64,000 nucleotides of DNA from Takashimella koratensis. Its lineage: Eukaryota > Basidiomycota > Tremellomycetes > Trichosporonales > Tetragoniomycetaceae. Made by a program: the position numbers and the translations under genes. The stretch spans positions 744,001 to 808,000 of the forward strand of contig BCKT01000005.1 of assembly GCA_003116875.1 (NCBI GenBank). Direction: 5' to 3'. The notes under the pieces were generated by a model that ran no database searches, was not told the origin of the DNA, and saw only the letters and a list, made by a program, of their open reading frames with translations. Of the stretch, positions 11,112 through 20,694 are shown in pieces; the stretch's first letter is position 1, and the number at the start of each line of letters is the position of its first letter.

Positions 11112-11345
11112 TCTGGAAGATTCTGTTTTGCCACCGAGTGATCATGACTGCAGCCAGTGTCATGCATTAAAGATCCTTGACAGGGGCTTGTTCAGAGATA
11201 TCCATGTTAACGGGCGGAAAACAAAGCGTGCTCCGTACATTAGGCATGATGCGAGCGAACTCGAGGCTTACATTCTCCTGAACACATCCCCGCAATCTTT
11301 CTACTCAAACAGGGGGTACACGCTATCGAACATAGTAACAGAACC

Positions 11346-12353
11346 CTACGGATCGAATCCACGTACACCCAGCCCGGACCAATCGGTTCGAATTAACATC
11401 GTTTCAGGATATCTGACTCTCCCCAGGTTGTCCTTGTCAACGCATACCACCCAGGCAGCGATGGACCAGGCCCAAAGAGAGGGCAGGCGCGCAAGCTCCT
11501 GGTGCAGCGAATCAAGACGACTGCCACTGTATACAGGCTCCCATTTGGTCATAGCCGCAAGAGCGATGCCGGCGAGGTTCGTATCGTTGTGATGGCCGGC
11601 GATGACGAGAACGTCAAATGGGAAAAGCCTAGTCCCAAACTCGGTGAGTTCACTTGTTACGCGACACTCAATGTTGAACGCCTCGGTGAACTTGGCGATC
11701 GCGAGGAGATCGTCGCAGAGATACCACTCGAAAGGCGGACGAGACCGACACGAATTGACCATGTCGAGAAAGTTGGCAATGGTAACGGCAGGGAACGGCA
11801 GCTCGATCGGGTTTGCCGCCGAGTTGGGCCCACTTGACTCCGGCTGAAGTAACGCCAGGATGTTGGTGAAAAAGTCACTGCATAAAGTCGTGTAAGCAGC
11901 TGTCAGAAACCCGAGACACACCATTGTTCTTGAAGACGCAGGGTGTTTCCGCGAAAGTACACCCCCATCATCCGACTTGATGATCACCTTGTCATCCGGG
12001 TTGCAATGGAATCGGTGCCATTCACGACCCTCATCATCGTCCTTGATCCCGCTCGTCGCTTGTCGATACGCAAACTCCTCGAACTTCACCTTGTGTGTAT
12101 CATCATATTCGCCTTTCCGCTCATGCTCGGCGGTGATGTAGTCAAGATCCGCCTGAGTCAGAAGCGAAGAGAGCGACGGCCAGATGTGACGATGGTTGGA
12201 GGCGTATTGTGAGTTCAGGTCATTGGTCTTATTCAACTTGGACGGTCGATCGCGAATGTATGGCTTTTTCGCGGATTTCTCGTCCTTGACATCGGAAGCG
12301 CGTTTCTTCGTCCTCGGGACCGCCGGCATGACAGGAGGAGGTGGGTTGGGCAT
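11346..12353 (-). CDS. BTB/POZ-domain gene, copy 6 (subfamily B), frame kept only if the intron is retained
   Basis: ATG at 12353 starts MPNPPPPVMPAVPRTKKR. Then follow IRDRPSKL, LLTQADLDYITAEHE, EGREWHRFHC, the BTB start, ELPFPAVTIANFLDMVNS, WYLCDDLLAIAKFTEA, PFDVLVIAGHHNDTNLAGIA, and the tail RTDWSGLGVRGFDP. The frame is open from start to stop with no splice. However, a family-type 44-nt intron (GTGTGT...GCAG) is still visible at the conserved position. Just before it, a run of five G near 11966-11970 has one base more than the family pattern, so the conserved segment VYFRGNTLRLQEQ sits in another frame. The extra base plus 44 nt equals 45, which restores frame in the unspliced message. 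It is either a decaying copy or an exonised intron; the product would have about 30 aberrant residues inside the BTB domain. Confidence 0.6.
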   Translation of the reverse strand: MPNPPPPVMPAVPRTKKRASDVKDEKSAKKPYIRDRPSKLNKTNDLNSQYASNHRHIWPSLSSLLTQADLDYITAEHERKGEYDDTHKVKFEEFAYRQATSGIKDDDEGREWHRFHCNPDDKVIIKSDDGGVLSRKHPASSRTMVCLGFLTAAYTTLCSDFFTNILALLQPESSGPNSAANPIELPFPAVTIANFLDMVNSCRSRPPFEWYLCDDLLAIAKFTEAFNIECRVTSELTEFGTRLFPFDVLVIAGHHNDTNLAGIALAAMTKWEPVYSGSRLDSLHQELARLPSLWAWSIAAWVVCVDKDNLGRVRYPETMLIRTDWSGLGVRGFDP

Positions 12354-12604
12354 GGCGAGGAGAAAGATGCCTACACGAACGGGGGGTTGTAGGAAAGGTG
12401 AGCGATGAGGAAACAACAAGGCTGACAGAACCCAAACGGAGTGGCAAATTCTCGTAACCTGAAACATGTCACCCCCTGAGCACAAGTCGTTATTATCTAT
12501 CATCACGCCAGACAGCCCGGACCGCGGAGCGTATTTCGACTGCCGTCAGACGAGAGGCGACTATGTGATGATCCGATGCACAGAAGGCTCAGTTTCTGTT
12601 AGGA

Positions 12605-12820
12605 TCACTCTATGATGGCTGTGGAGAAGACGACGACGTCTCTGTTGCCTCTGCAGTCTCTTCCCGACAAAGCCCCGCACTCACTCAGGAGGTTGCCGTT
12701 AAATTTCAAATCCGGTGGGGTATCACGGACGGCATTCATGCGAACGCACAGGCGCTTCGAGGCCGAGGGAACGTCCTCGCTGTCCTCGGACGATGGATGG
12801 CGGTGTGGTGTGTCAGGCAT
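12605..12820 (-). pseudogene. N-terminal remnant of a BTB subfamily B gene
   Basis: ATG at 12820 begins MPDTPHRHPSSEDSEDVPS and reaches VRDTPPDLKFNGN, which matches the V-R-D-x-P-P hallmark near the start of copies 4-7. No L-T-x-A-D-L block, GREWH block or BTB domain follows, and the frame stops at 12605. It looks like a truncated duplicate between copies 6 and 7. The similarity is short, so the call rests partly on its position. Confidence 0.4.
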
Positions 12821-13009
12821 GACGAATGAGATGGTGTGATGAGAGAAAGGAGGAGACAAGTTGCGCACACGGATGGCCTTTCATCATCCGGCCCGTGCCA
12901 TCAAAGTGGCGAGTTCCACCGACGTCCCCATAGTCACTTCAACGCTGCATCAAAGCGTTCATCTGAGCAGGTATTGGGAGTACTAACGAGGTAGCTCATG
13001 AACATCTCC

Positions 13010-14072
13010 TCAAGGTCTGAATGTCTCTGCGATCGTAGACCAGTCCCATTTGACAGCGAGAGAGTGGTACTCTATCACGCTTGCTTGGTCTTCATCATTG
13101 TCCCCGGGTGTCTCGGCTGCGACAAGCGAGTAACGCAGGATGTGTATCGCCCAAGACGAGGGTAGTCGAGCCAGTCCACGGTGAAACGCTTCGAGAGGTG
13201 CCGGGTTGTTATGGTCAAATGCGAACCCAACCCCGCCCTCATCAGATATACGTTTGAGCGCAACCTTGGCGAGCTCGACATCATGATAGTGACCCGCTAT
13301 GACGAGAAAGTCAAATGGGTCGCAATGGGAGACCAGGCTCTCGGTAACGAGGCGGGCTATGTCGGGGGATATGGTGTACTTTGCAATCGCGAGTAGGTCG
13401 TCACAGAGGTACCAGGCAGTAGGGATACCAGGTTGGCAGCTGTTGCAAAGATCGAGAAACTTGGAGATCGTCACTTGGGGGAAGGGAAGCTTCTCAGCTT
13501 GTGTGATATCCCAGGGTGGGGTCCAGTTATCATCCAACAACTTCCTGAAACGTTCGCTGAAGGGATTGAAGATTAACTCAGGCTCTATTCGGTGACTATC
13601 GGCTTCCATACCTTGCATTTCTGAGGTGGTGAGCACTTGCTCGGAAGAACACATCATCGCTGGACTGGAGGATCACCTCCTCCTCTGGAAACGAATGGAA
13701 GGCGTGCCACTCGCGCCCATTCTCAACGATGAGGGGACCCGTTGCTTCCTTGTATGCTCTCTCGACAAAGTTGGGGTCCTTGGCGACCAGAGAAGCGAGG
13801 TCCGCGCGGGTAAGCTTGGACGAGAGCGTAGGCCACACGCGCGCGTGCTCCCAAGCAAGCTGGGAGCGTTGAGAGGTATCTCTGACTTTGGGAGGGCGGT
13901 CACGGACCCACTTGCGCAGAACGGGTTTCTCCTCCGGGCTCGAAACGTTGAGGGGGAGAGAGAGGGCGGAACTGGTGGAGGTGGTTGAGCTTGTGGAAGT
14001 GTCCGAAGATGCGGACGAGTCCTCGCACCGTTGGGTTGGCTCTTTGCTAGGGGGTAGCTTGAACGAGGTCAT
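13010..14072 (-). CDS. BTB/POZ-domain protein, copy 7 (subfamily B), intact
   Basis: The only subfamily B copy without a visible lesion. Exons are 13612-14072 and 13010-13556, giving 335 aa from ATG 14072. A Ser/Thr-rich leader is followed by KWVRDRPPK, LSSKLTRADLASLVAKDPNF, GREWHAFHSFPEEEVILQSS (module plus first BTB strands), the conserved GTATGG...TTCAG intron, KLPFPQVTISKFLDLCNSCQ, WYLCDDLLAIAKYT, PFDFLVIAGHYHDVELAKVA, and a tail ending WDWSTIAETFRP. The block before the BTB domain, about 60 residues from RDRPPK to GREWHxFHS, is conserved across copies 4-7 and absent from copies 1-3. I do not recognise it. BTB proteins act as oligomerising adaptors; the partner here is unknown. Confidence 0.75.
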
Positions 14073-14411
14073 GGGTGAGAAGGTGGAGAGAGATAGCAGC
14101 TGAAGAGCGGAGATGCTTAGAGTTGAAGAGAGCTGTTTAAAATCAGGAAGGCGTGGAATCAAACCTTAGACGATGAATCCTTTGCCACTTGGCCACGAGG
14201 TCGATACTTGGGCGTACTATGGAGAATCCTGCTGGACAGGTATCTCCAATGTTGGTCCTTGTTGGCGCCTTATCTCCAGCAATTACAACGACTGACACAT
14301 GCATGGACCACACACAACACCAATGTTACCATTTCATCAACGCCAATACTAGAATCTCCCCGAAATAACAGGTCTCACTCTCATCTACTGTACCCAAGCA
14401 ACGCAACGCGC
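14073..14411. other. Short intergenic stretch between BTB copy 7 and the ING gene
   Basis: Holds the BTB copy 7 promoter and the 3' end of the ING gene. At about 14150-14200 the minus strand resembles part of a tRNA but lacks an anticodon arm; see the rejected items. Nothing else seen. Confidence 0.35.
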
Positions 14412-16365
14412 CTACTTGCGCTTACCCGCCTTGACCGGTTTCTTCCCCTTGATCGACTGGTTACGTTTCCGTCTCTCGGTGCACTGCGGGCAAATCCAGC
14501 TACCCTCTGGCATACTATCGAGGTTGACGCAAGTGACGTGGTACTGTAAGACGAGACCAATTAGCGACGAACTTTCTGGCAATACCAGTATGAAGGAGAA
14601 ACAGGAAGAGGAGGCCAAGGGTCACGATCTGGTTGACTCACCCATTCAATCTCGCACTCGTCGTCGTCGCAACCGATCATCTGGCCATACCCGACTTGCT
14701 GGCAGATACAGTACACATGTGTATCCGCATCTCCACCATCGTTTCCTGCTCCATCCTCTCCATCCACATCGCCGTCCGTCCCCGCTCCTGCGCCCGCACC
14801 AACGACGACCTCCCCTCCGCTGCCGTTTCCACTCCCGTTCCCATTCTTCTTCCCATTCCGCTTCGCGGGCCTCGGTTCGTCCTCTTCATCATCATCCCCA
14901 TCTTCATCGTCGTCGTCTTCGCCACGACCTCGTTTGACACCAGCTCGGACCCGGCTCTTCGCAGCGACGTTCGGGGTATTGTTCCCGCTCTTCCCACCCA
15001 GGGCTGAACCTTCGCGACTCCCGATATCCAGACCCAGCCCGTCGGCGGCGTTCGCTCCTCCATGCTGAGCCATCGAGTCGGTCGAGGCAGTGACTTGCAT
15101 AGGTAAGCCCTTGGTCTTGCGCTCGCCGTCGTCAGAATCATCGTCGCTGTCGTCTTGTCGAGCAGCTGCGCGAGCCTTGGCGGCAGCAGCAGCGATCTGC
15201 CGTGCTGTCCGGGCGACGGGTTCTGTACCCTTGCCATACACAGATGTCGACGCGACAGATTCGGATGGGGACACGGCCCGATTTACTCTGTAAAAGTTTG
15301 TCAGCTGGTTTCCAGGGGTCATCAGCTGAACTCACTGCTTCTTCCGCTTCACCGGCGCCTTCTTCTTCTCCTCCTTGCCACCGTTGACACTCGAAGCATC
15401 GTCGTCGTCTTTGCCGAGCTGCTGCACCCTGCTCCTTTTCTTCTTCGTTGGCGTCTCGCCTTTCTCCAACCCTAGAGCACCCGTTCCCGCTGCCCCTGCC
15501 GCTGCTGATGGGGCGCCCGCATACGTTCGGCCACCCGTGAACGGAGAGTTGACCGCTCTTGCGCCGCGCCGCGTGCTCGCGACGGGCAGGATTGTCTGCA
15601 GCGTTAACGCCTGGGTGTACGGGGATGGTGGAGAAGGCTGGAGGAGGGTGGATCCCGCGAGGAGGTTGGAGATGTGTCGTTGGTGGGACATGATCTGTGG
15701 GAAGACCCAGGTCCACGGGTCACGTGTCAGCGTGGTAAAACTTAGCAGCGAGGAGGAAGCGGGGGTAAACCTACGCCGTCACAAGCTCCGCCAGCGACTC
15801 GAATCTTGTCGTCTGCCCCGAGCTTGTAGCGAGCAGCCTCCTCGGCGATCTCTTGTAGGAGCTGGAATCGCTTCTCGGGTGAGATGGAGGGATCTTGAAC
15901 CCAGTTAATGAGCTGGTTGAGTTTCCGCTCGAGGTTGCATAATGTAGCTACCGGTTGTCAGCTTTTTGTTTACTCGTTGTAGGGACGATGAGGTCTTGCC
16001 ACTCATCCACGAAACAAGGAGAGCTCGATTAGGCAACAGTCGAGGGTAGAGAGAGGGAGGGTATCACAGGACTACTCACAATAGAGAACCGCTCCTAGCT
16101 CGTTCAAGTCGCTGTGAACGCGTGTCAACTCGACGGGGATCTGCTCGATCGTATCCATGAAATCCTGAATAATGAGGATATCGTTCGCATCCTCTGCTGA
16201 GATCTGATATGGACCTGCAGACGCAATACCGCTGGCTCCTGGGGCGGCTGCGATGCCGTTGGGGAGGCCGGGGATGGGGATGGGAGGTGGTGCGAGGCCA
16301 GCGACGGGGAGGCCCGGGATAGGGCTACCCGAGTGCTGGCGCGACTGGCTCGGTTTAGGGAGCAT
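14412..16365 (-). CDS. ING-family PHD-finger protein (Yng2/Pho23-like chromatin reader)
   Basis: Five exons (16080-16365, 15775-15947, 15336-15694, 14642-15287, 14412-14543) join to 531 aa. Residues about 65-155 form the N-terminal ING helical region (EDANDILIIQDFMDTIEQIP, then LCNLERKLNQLINWVQDPSI). A long acidic, Lys-rich disordered linker follows. The C-terminal PHD finger reads YCICQQVGYGQMIGCDDDEC, then EIEW, then across the last intron YHVTCVNLDSMPEGSWICPQC, with the Cys4-His-Cys3 ligands and aromatic-cage positions of ING fingers that read H3K4me3. The tail is basic (KGKKPVKAGKRK). In fungi such proteins belong to NuA4 (Yng2), NuA3 (Yng1) or Rpd3L (Pho23); I cannot assign which from sequence alone. 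At 531 aa it is longer than yeast Yng2, because of the linker. Confidence 0.88.
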
Positions 16366-16508
16366 CGCGTGGGTTCAGGGGGATACGAGAGGTGTGAGAA
16401 AGCGGGAAAGAGCGAAAGGGAAGTGAGTTTGTGGGAGAAGGGAAGTGCAAGGGCTGAGGTTGCTCTGCCAAGATGGATGGCTCAAGAGGTGACCAAGATG
16501 GGCAAAGA

Positions 16509-16562
16509 GGATGGTGGATGGTGGATGGTGGGTGGTGGATGGTGGGTGGTGGATGGTGGATG
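16509..16562 (+). repeat. GGTGGAT/GGTGGGT minisatellite
   Basis: About eight 7-bp units of GGTGGAT or GGTGGGT run without interruption just upstream of the ING start, in what would be its promoter or 5' leader (the transcript side would be CCACCATC-rich). G-runs of two and three at short spacing could form a G-quadruplex on the plus strand. Confidence 0.75.
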
Positions 16563-16745
16563 CGAAAAGACGACGACCCGACCTGGGCCGGGAGGCAAAG
16601 GGGCTTATCAAAGTGGAGGAGCATCGGGCAGACCAAGAGAGTCAAAAAATACACGTGTCATGGCTTGCTTTTGATTCCGGCTATCTGGTACAGGCTTGAT
16701 CTCGGCGTCGCTCTCTTAACTTTGCTGTTCTCTCCCGAGTTTCAA

Positions 16746-18239
16746 TCAAAAGCCCATACCCAGTCCCAGGCCGTGGCCATACGATCCCATCATCGTGCCG
16801 ATCCCTCCCATCATCCCGCCCGGCATCGCTCCCATCCCCATCCCGTAGTCTCCAAACAATCTGCGGCGAGGGACGAGTCGGGACGGGGGGGCCAAAGAGA
16901 AGTCAGGTCGAGTCGTTACCGTCGGTCCGTGTAGATGTATTCGACATTGAATCATGTTCATTCGTTCCATCCGTCGTTCAGTCATTCCAGTCGTTCCAGT
17001 TGGTTGTCGCCCGTTCATGTTCGAGTACGTGGTGCCGTTTGAGTCGGTGATTGTCAGTGTCGTGTGTGCGTCGCAAGGTTGCGGTTGTCCGAGATTGTCG
17101 TCGTGTCGTGATTCCGTGATCATGGGGGTCGTGATATTCGTTGTCGCGGTCGTGATTGTAGTCGTTACCGTGTCATTTGCGAGGTTGAGGAGGTTGAGGT
17201 ACAGGGTCAACACCGTACTCTTGCCAACGATGAGGCCACAGCCCGTACATGTGGGCATGAGCCAACTTGTGTCCGGGCTGATTCTCGATCGGAGGAGTAG
17301 AGTTCACGTACCCGCCTGGAGGGTATCGGGGCATCTAGAAGGAGGATCCGGGTTGAAAAATAGGTTGGGTGGACAGACTCAGTTCAGGTTTGACCCAGGA
17401 GCGGGGAAGGGATAGGGCGGGGGGAATCAGGATAGGGGAAGGGATAGGGCGGGGGGAATCAGGATAGGGGAAGGGCAAGAGTGAAGTGGTTAATAGTACC
17501 ACGGAGAGCGATAGGAGAATTGAGAACCCCAGAGAGGAGGACATACGCCATACGCTCCGCTACCAAGCCCTCCGCCCATCATTCCCTGTGTTCGCGATCG
17601 TCGTTGTCGTCGGTATGAGGAATCGAAGGAGATCGGGATTGAAGGCGGGAGGCAAACACAAGGCACCTCAGTCAGCTCTGCACTTCGGCTCTACTCGTCG
17701 GTTACGTCTTGATACTCCTCCAGATGTCTGTGAAACAGGATCCCGTGTCGAGTTACTCACGTATCCTCCCATTCCCATCATCATTGGGTTCATCATCTGC
17801 ATTGATCAGTGGTGACTTCTATACGAGGTCTTCTCCAGCTGCACTCACCATGTATGGATTCATCATTCCCATTCCGCCCATTCCCTGCCTAGTATTAGCT
17901 TACCCCGCTCACCTCCGCTGGCTCCGAGAGGTAGCTGGCAGAGGGTTACTTGCCATCATGTAAGGATTCATCATTCCCATCCCCCCGAGACCGCCCTACC
18001 GTCGTCGCCAGAAACAAGCAAAGCAGAAGTTAGCGGCTTTCGTTCGGCGTTTATACGTCGTTGTGGTTGAATGGGAGAACGGTGTAAGAACCACTCACCA
18101 TCATCATTGGGTTCATCATCCCAAGTCCACCGAGACCGCCCATACCACCCTGTGCCGAAGTTAGGAGAAACTCGCCAGCTGCTGCCTCGATGGAGGCTTT
18201 CTTGATCTCCGCTCGGGTACGAGGTCGGACAAGGGACAT
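16746..18239 (-). CDS. Gly/Met-rich protein encoded by an array of mini-exons
   Basis: Seven exons join in frame to about 143 aa: 18099-18239, 17954-17995, 17849-17884, 17761-17796, 17547-17585, 17312-17334 and 16746-16860. The first exon gives MSLVRPRTRAEIKKASIEAA, then a Gly/Met run ending GMMNPMMM. The next four exons are only 36-42 nt, all a whole number of codons, and each encodes a variant of GMGGMGMMNPYM. The last gives LFGDYGMGMGAMPGGMMGGI and ends GLGLGMGF. Donors are GTGAGT/GTATGT/GTACGT, with one GC donor (GCAAGT at 17953). The final intron of 451 nt is unusually long and contains an alternative read-through end with stop at 17173. An upstream mini-exon at 18461-18488 (MDPMSMMM) could supply another start. 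The function is unknown; low-complexity Met/Gly proteins can be RNA-granule, metal-binding or structural. Expression evidence would be needed to confirm the splicing. Confidence 0.55.
17403..17475 (+). repeat. 32-bp G-rich tandem repeat
   Basis: Two full copies and a partial third of a 32-bp unit beginning GGGGAAGGGATAGGGCGGGG sit inside an intron of the mini-exon gene. The G-runs are regularly spaced and could form a G-quadruplex on the plus strand, which is the non-transcribed strand for this gene's template sense. Confidence 0.75.
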
Positions 18240-18240
18240 C

Positions 18241-18315
18241 GGTGGGTGGGTGGGTGGGTGGGTGGAGTATTGTGAAGAGGTGGAGTATTGTGGAGAGGTG
18301 GAGTATTGTGGAGAG
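18241..18315 (+). repeat. GGTG repeat plus three 18-bp tandem units
   Basis: A (GGGT)n-type stretch at 18241-18265 runs into three 18-bp units, GTGGAGTATTGTGRAGAG. It lies immediately upstream of the mini-exon gene's first ATG (18239), so in the transcript it would give a CCACC-rich 5' leader. Confidence 0.7.
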
Positions 18316-19184
18316 GTGGGGTAGAGATTTGGAGAAGGGTGGGGGATGTTGTTCGACGTGTGGGTGGAGGTTGTGAGGAGGTGGGGCAGGTAGTGAGGTG
18401 GGGTGGGGAGTGGGACGGTGGGAGTTAAGAACAAGTTTGGGATGGGGGTTAAGTACGTACCATCATCATCATGCTCATTGGGTCCATGCTGCGAGAGAAA
18501 TTTCACGAGTAAAGATTCGCGGCGTAGTTTGAGGTGCTTGATAGGAGTCGTCGCGACTTTGTTGACGTTGGCAACCGAGCCGTAAGGGGATTTGGCGACG
18601 ACGGCGACGACGACGACGACGACGAGCGAAACAAGGGCGTAACGTGGGTAGGTACCGGGTGGGTACCTCAAAGGCAGGCAGAAGTGTTTGTCAGAGGGCT
18701 CGTTCCCAGTCGGGCTGAGCACAGACGCAGGGGATGCGACGAAGATTGATAGAGTAGTGCTGAGGAGAGGAGGCGAACAGTGAACCGGCGTTCCTGGTCG
18801 AGGAGGGAGTGATCAATAATCTTATCGCTCTCAGGGTTGGACAGGGGTAAGGCGGGTTGTTTCGTGTCGCAAGGCTGTGGTTCGCTGGAGTTGGTTGTCA
18901 AGCCAGCGAGCGGAGGATATGGGATCGAGCGAGCGTCGTTGACTCGCTGTTGGGGTGTGGGCTTGTGGACTTGAAGATTTGGAAGTGTGAATGACTTGGA
19001 AAGCAAGATGAGTTTGTGTGGAGAGTAAGAGTATGAAGAGTGACTGCGAGTGTGAGAGTGAGAGTGAGCGGTGGAGAAGAGTGAGCAATGGATAGGAATA
19101 GGAGAGCGGCAACAGCTCCAAGTAAGAAACTGGCTCCTGGCTCTCAGCTCCAAGCTGTTGGTCGTCGTCAGTGCGTCGGGGGGG

Positions 19185-19234
19185 NNNNNNNNNNNNNNNN
19201 NNNNNNNNNNNNNNNNNNNNNNNNNNNNNNNNNN
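19185..19234. other. 50-base assembly gap (N) bounded by G-runs
   Basis: Exactly fifty N are flanked by seven G on the left (19178-19184) and nine G on the right (19235-19243). The flanks suggest that the missing sequence is itself G-rich. An unsequenced or collapsed poly-G like the one 340 bases away is the simplest reading. Confidence 0.9.
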
Positions 19235-19572
19235 GGGGGGGGGTCGCTCGCCTTCCCGAGGAAGAAAGGAGCGACTCGGCCGGCGGGTGGGTCGGTGGGT
19301 CAGCAGGGTGGGCGGGAAGAATGAGCAGCGGGCGAACGGGTAGCGGAGCCGCCTTTGGGGCCAAGGGATGTACAGCAGGCATGGCGGGAAAGAGTGAGCA
19401 AGCGGTGGACTAGACCAGTGAAGGAGACAGAGTCAGCTGATCAGTGCGTAGGAAAAGTCCGTGAATGATCCTTTGTTCCTCGCCGCCGGGAGGGGCTTGA
19501 AAGGCATGTTGAGCGGATGAACATTCGGCAGGTGAACGAGCAGGAGTGGGTGACGCGGGTTTTGGAAGTGCC

Positions 19573-19574
<2 letters not shown>

Positions 19575-19624
<50 letters not shown>
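19575..19624 (+). repeat. 50-nt uninterrupted poly-G
   Basis: A pure run of fifty G follows CCCC and precedes AGGATGAGGG. Such a run is rare in fungal chromosomes. It may be real, or it may be an artefact of two-colour sequencing, in which absence of signal is read as G, especially since a G-flanked gap lies nearby. Confidence 0.9.
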
Positions 19625-19625
<1 letters not shown>

Positions 19626-20694
19626 GGATGAGGGTGAGGGTAGGAGACGCCTGGAATGAGAATTGGTGTTTAAAGCTACAAGGGGAGGGTGGTACGCTTG
19701 ATGCTGAGGATTGGATTGAGGAATCACAAGATCCCGTCCAAAGGTGGATACTGCAATAACGTGGTTGGGTTTGGTGTTTGTTAGGTTTGGGCCAAAGTGG
19801 GAAACGAGCCTGAAAGTGATGTGATGATGAGGAAACAAGGTCCTTTCTTAGATGAGGAAGTGGCCGTCTCACTTGGCCGGAGGCGGTAAGTGTCCATTCC
19901 ACCTGTTTGACTCCTCCGGACAACCAACTACAACAAAGAGGTTAGTTACAAACCCAATCTTGACCGGCCTTTGCACCCCTAGCCGCTGTTTCGTCACCTC
20001 GATAGTAGGGCACGTCAGTAATCTCGTCAATCAGAAACCTAGCGTAACCTAGTCTCATGGGTAGTTGTCTACAGGGCGATCGAGGCGCAGGCCCCCTTAG
20101 ATTCATCTCTTCATGTATACGAAGGCACCCACCCGTTTTACCCCGTGTTCTTGGGGCGATATACGATTACAGATCGATACTACTATGCAAATGGAATGGA
20201 ATGAGGAATGACGTGAACGCGTGAACGTCGGTGAGGGATAAAGTACAAGTCCCGAACCTAAGTGGTCCCCTCGAGGCTAGCTCAGGTGGACAAGAGAGGT
20301 CGGGAGAAGGTGAGGAATTATATACGGACGCGCAGCAGCGGTCACGTCCCAGGAAAGGAGACGTAACCGCATAGCGCCCGGCCACGGAGACTGAAAAGCG
20401 AATCTTGTATAGCTACATTTGTTGATGCGAGGTTGGTTCGAGGATTGGATGAAACTGTTGAGAATGTGTGCAAATGAGACCGAATCGTGAGAGGCTTGTA
20501 TCGTGTATCACAGTGGCATAAAAGGCTTCGCAGTGAATGGGTCACCAGTTACTGCGCCGGGGTCGGGGTCGTTTCGGATCGTGCATGAGGAAGTGGATTG
20601 AGTCGAGTCGGTTGGCGCATACGTGAACGACCAGAACGTGGACGAGAAAGTGAGAAAGATCGATAACGTGGCGCGGTGAATCGATTCCAGTCAA

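Larger units (their letters stand above)
18240..20694. other. 2.4 kb intergenic region with assembly gap and poly-G
   Basis: Contains the leader of the mini-exon gene, a GAC/ACG-type microsatellite near 18594-18628, an N gap, a pure poly-G run and the 3' flank of the cyclin gene. No frame here has a recognisable domain. Confidence 0.5.

Noticed and set aside
14150..14205. Minus-strand sequence resembling a tRNA (TGGCCAAGTGG-type D arm and a GGTTTGATTCC-type T loop).
   Set aside because: The distance between the two arms is about 20 bases too short, no anticodon stem-loop fits, and the acceptor ends do not pair. At best a deleted tRNA remnant.
17173..17311. Exon encoding a His/Pro/Gln-rich C-terminus for the mini-exon gene.
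   Set aside because: Splicing to 16860 gives a continuation with the same Gly/Met style and a natural end. The read-through is kept only as an alternative.
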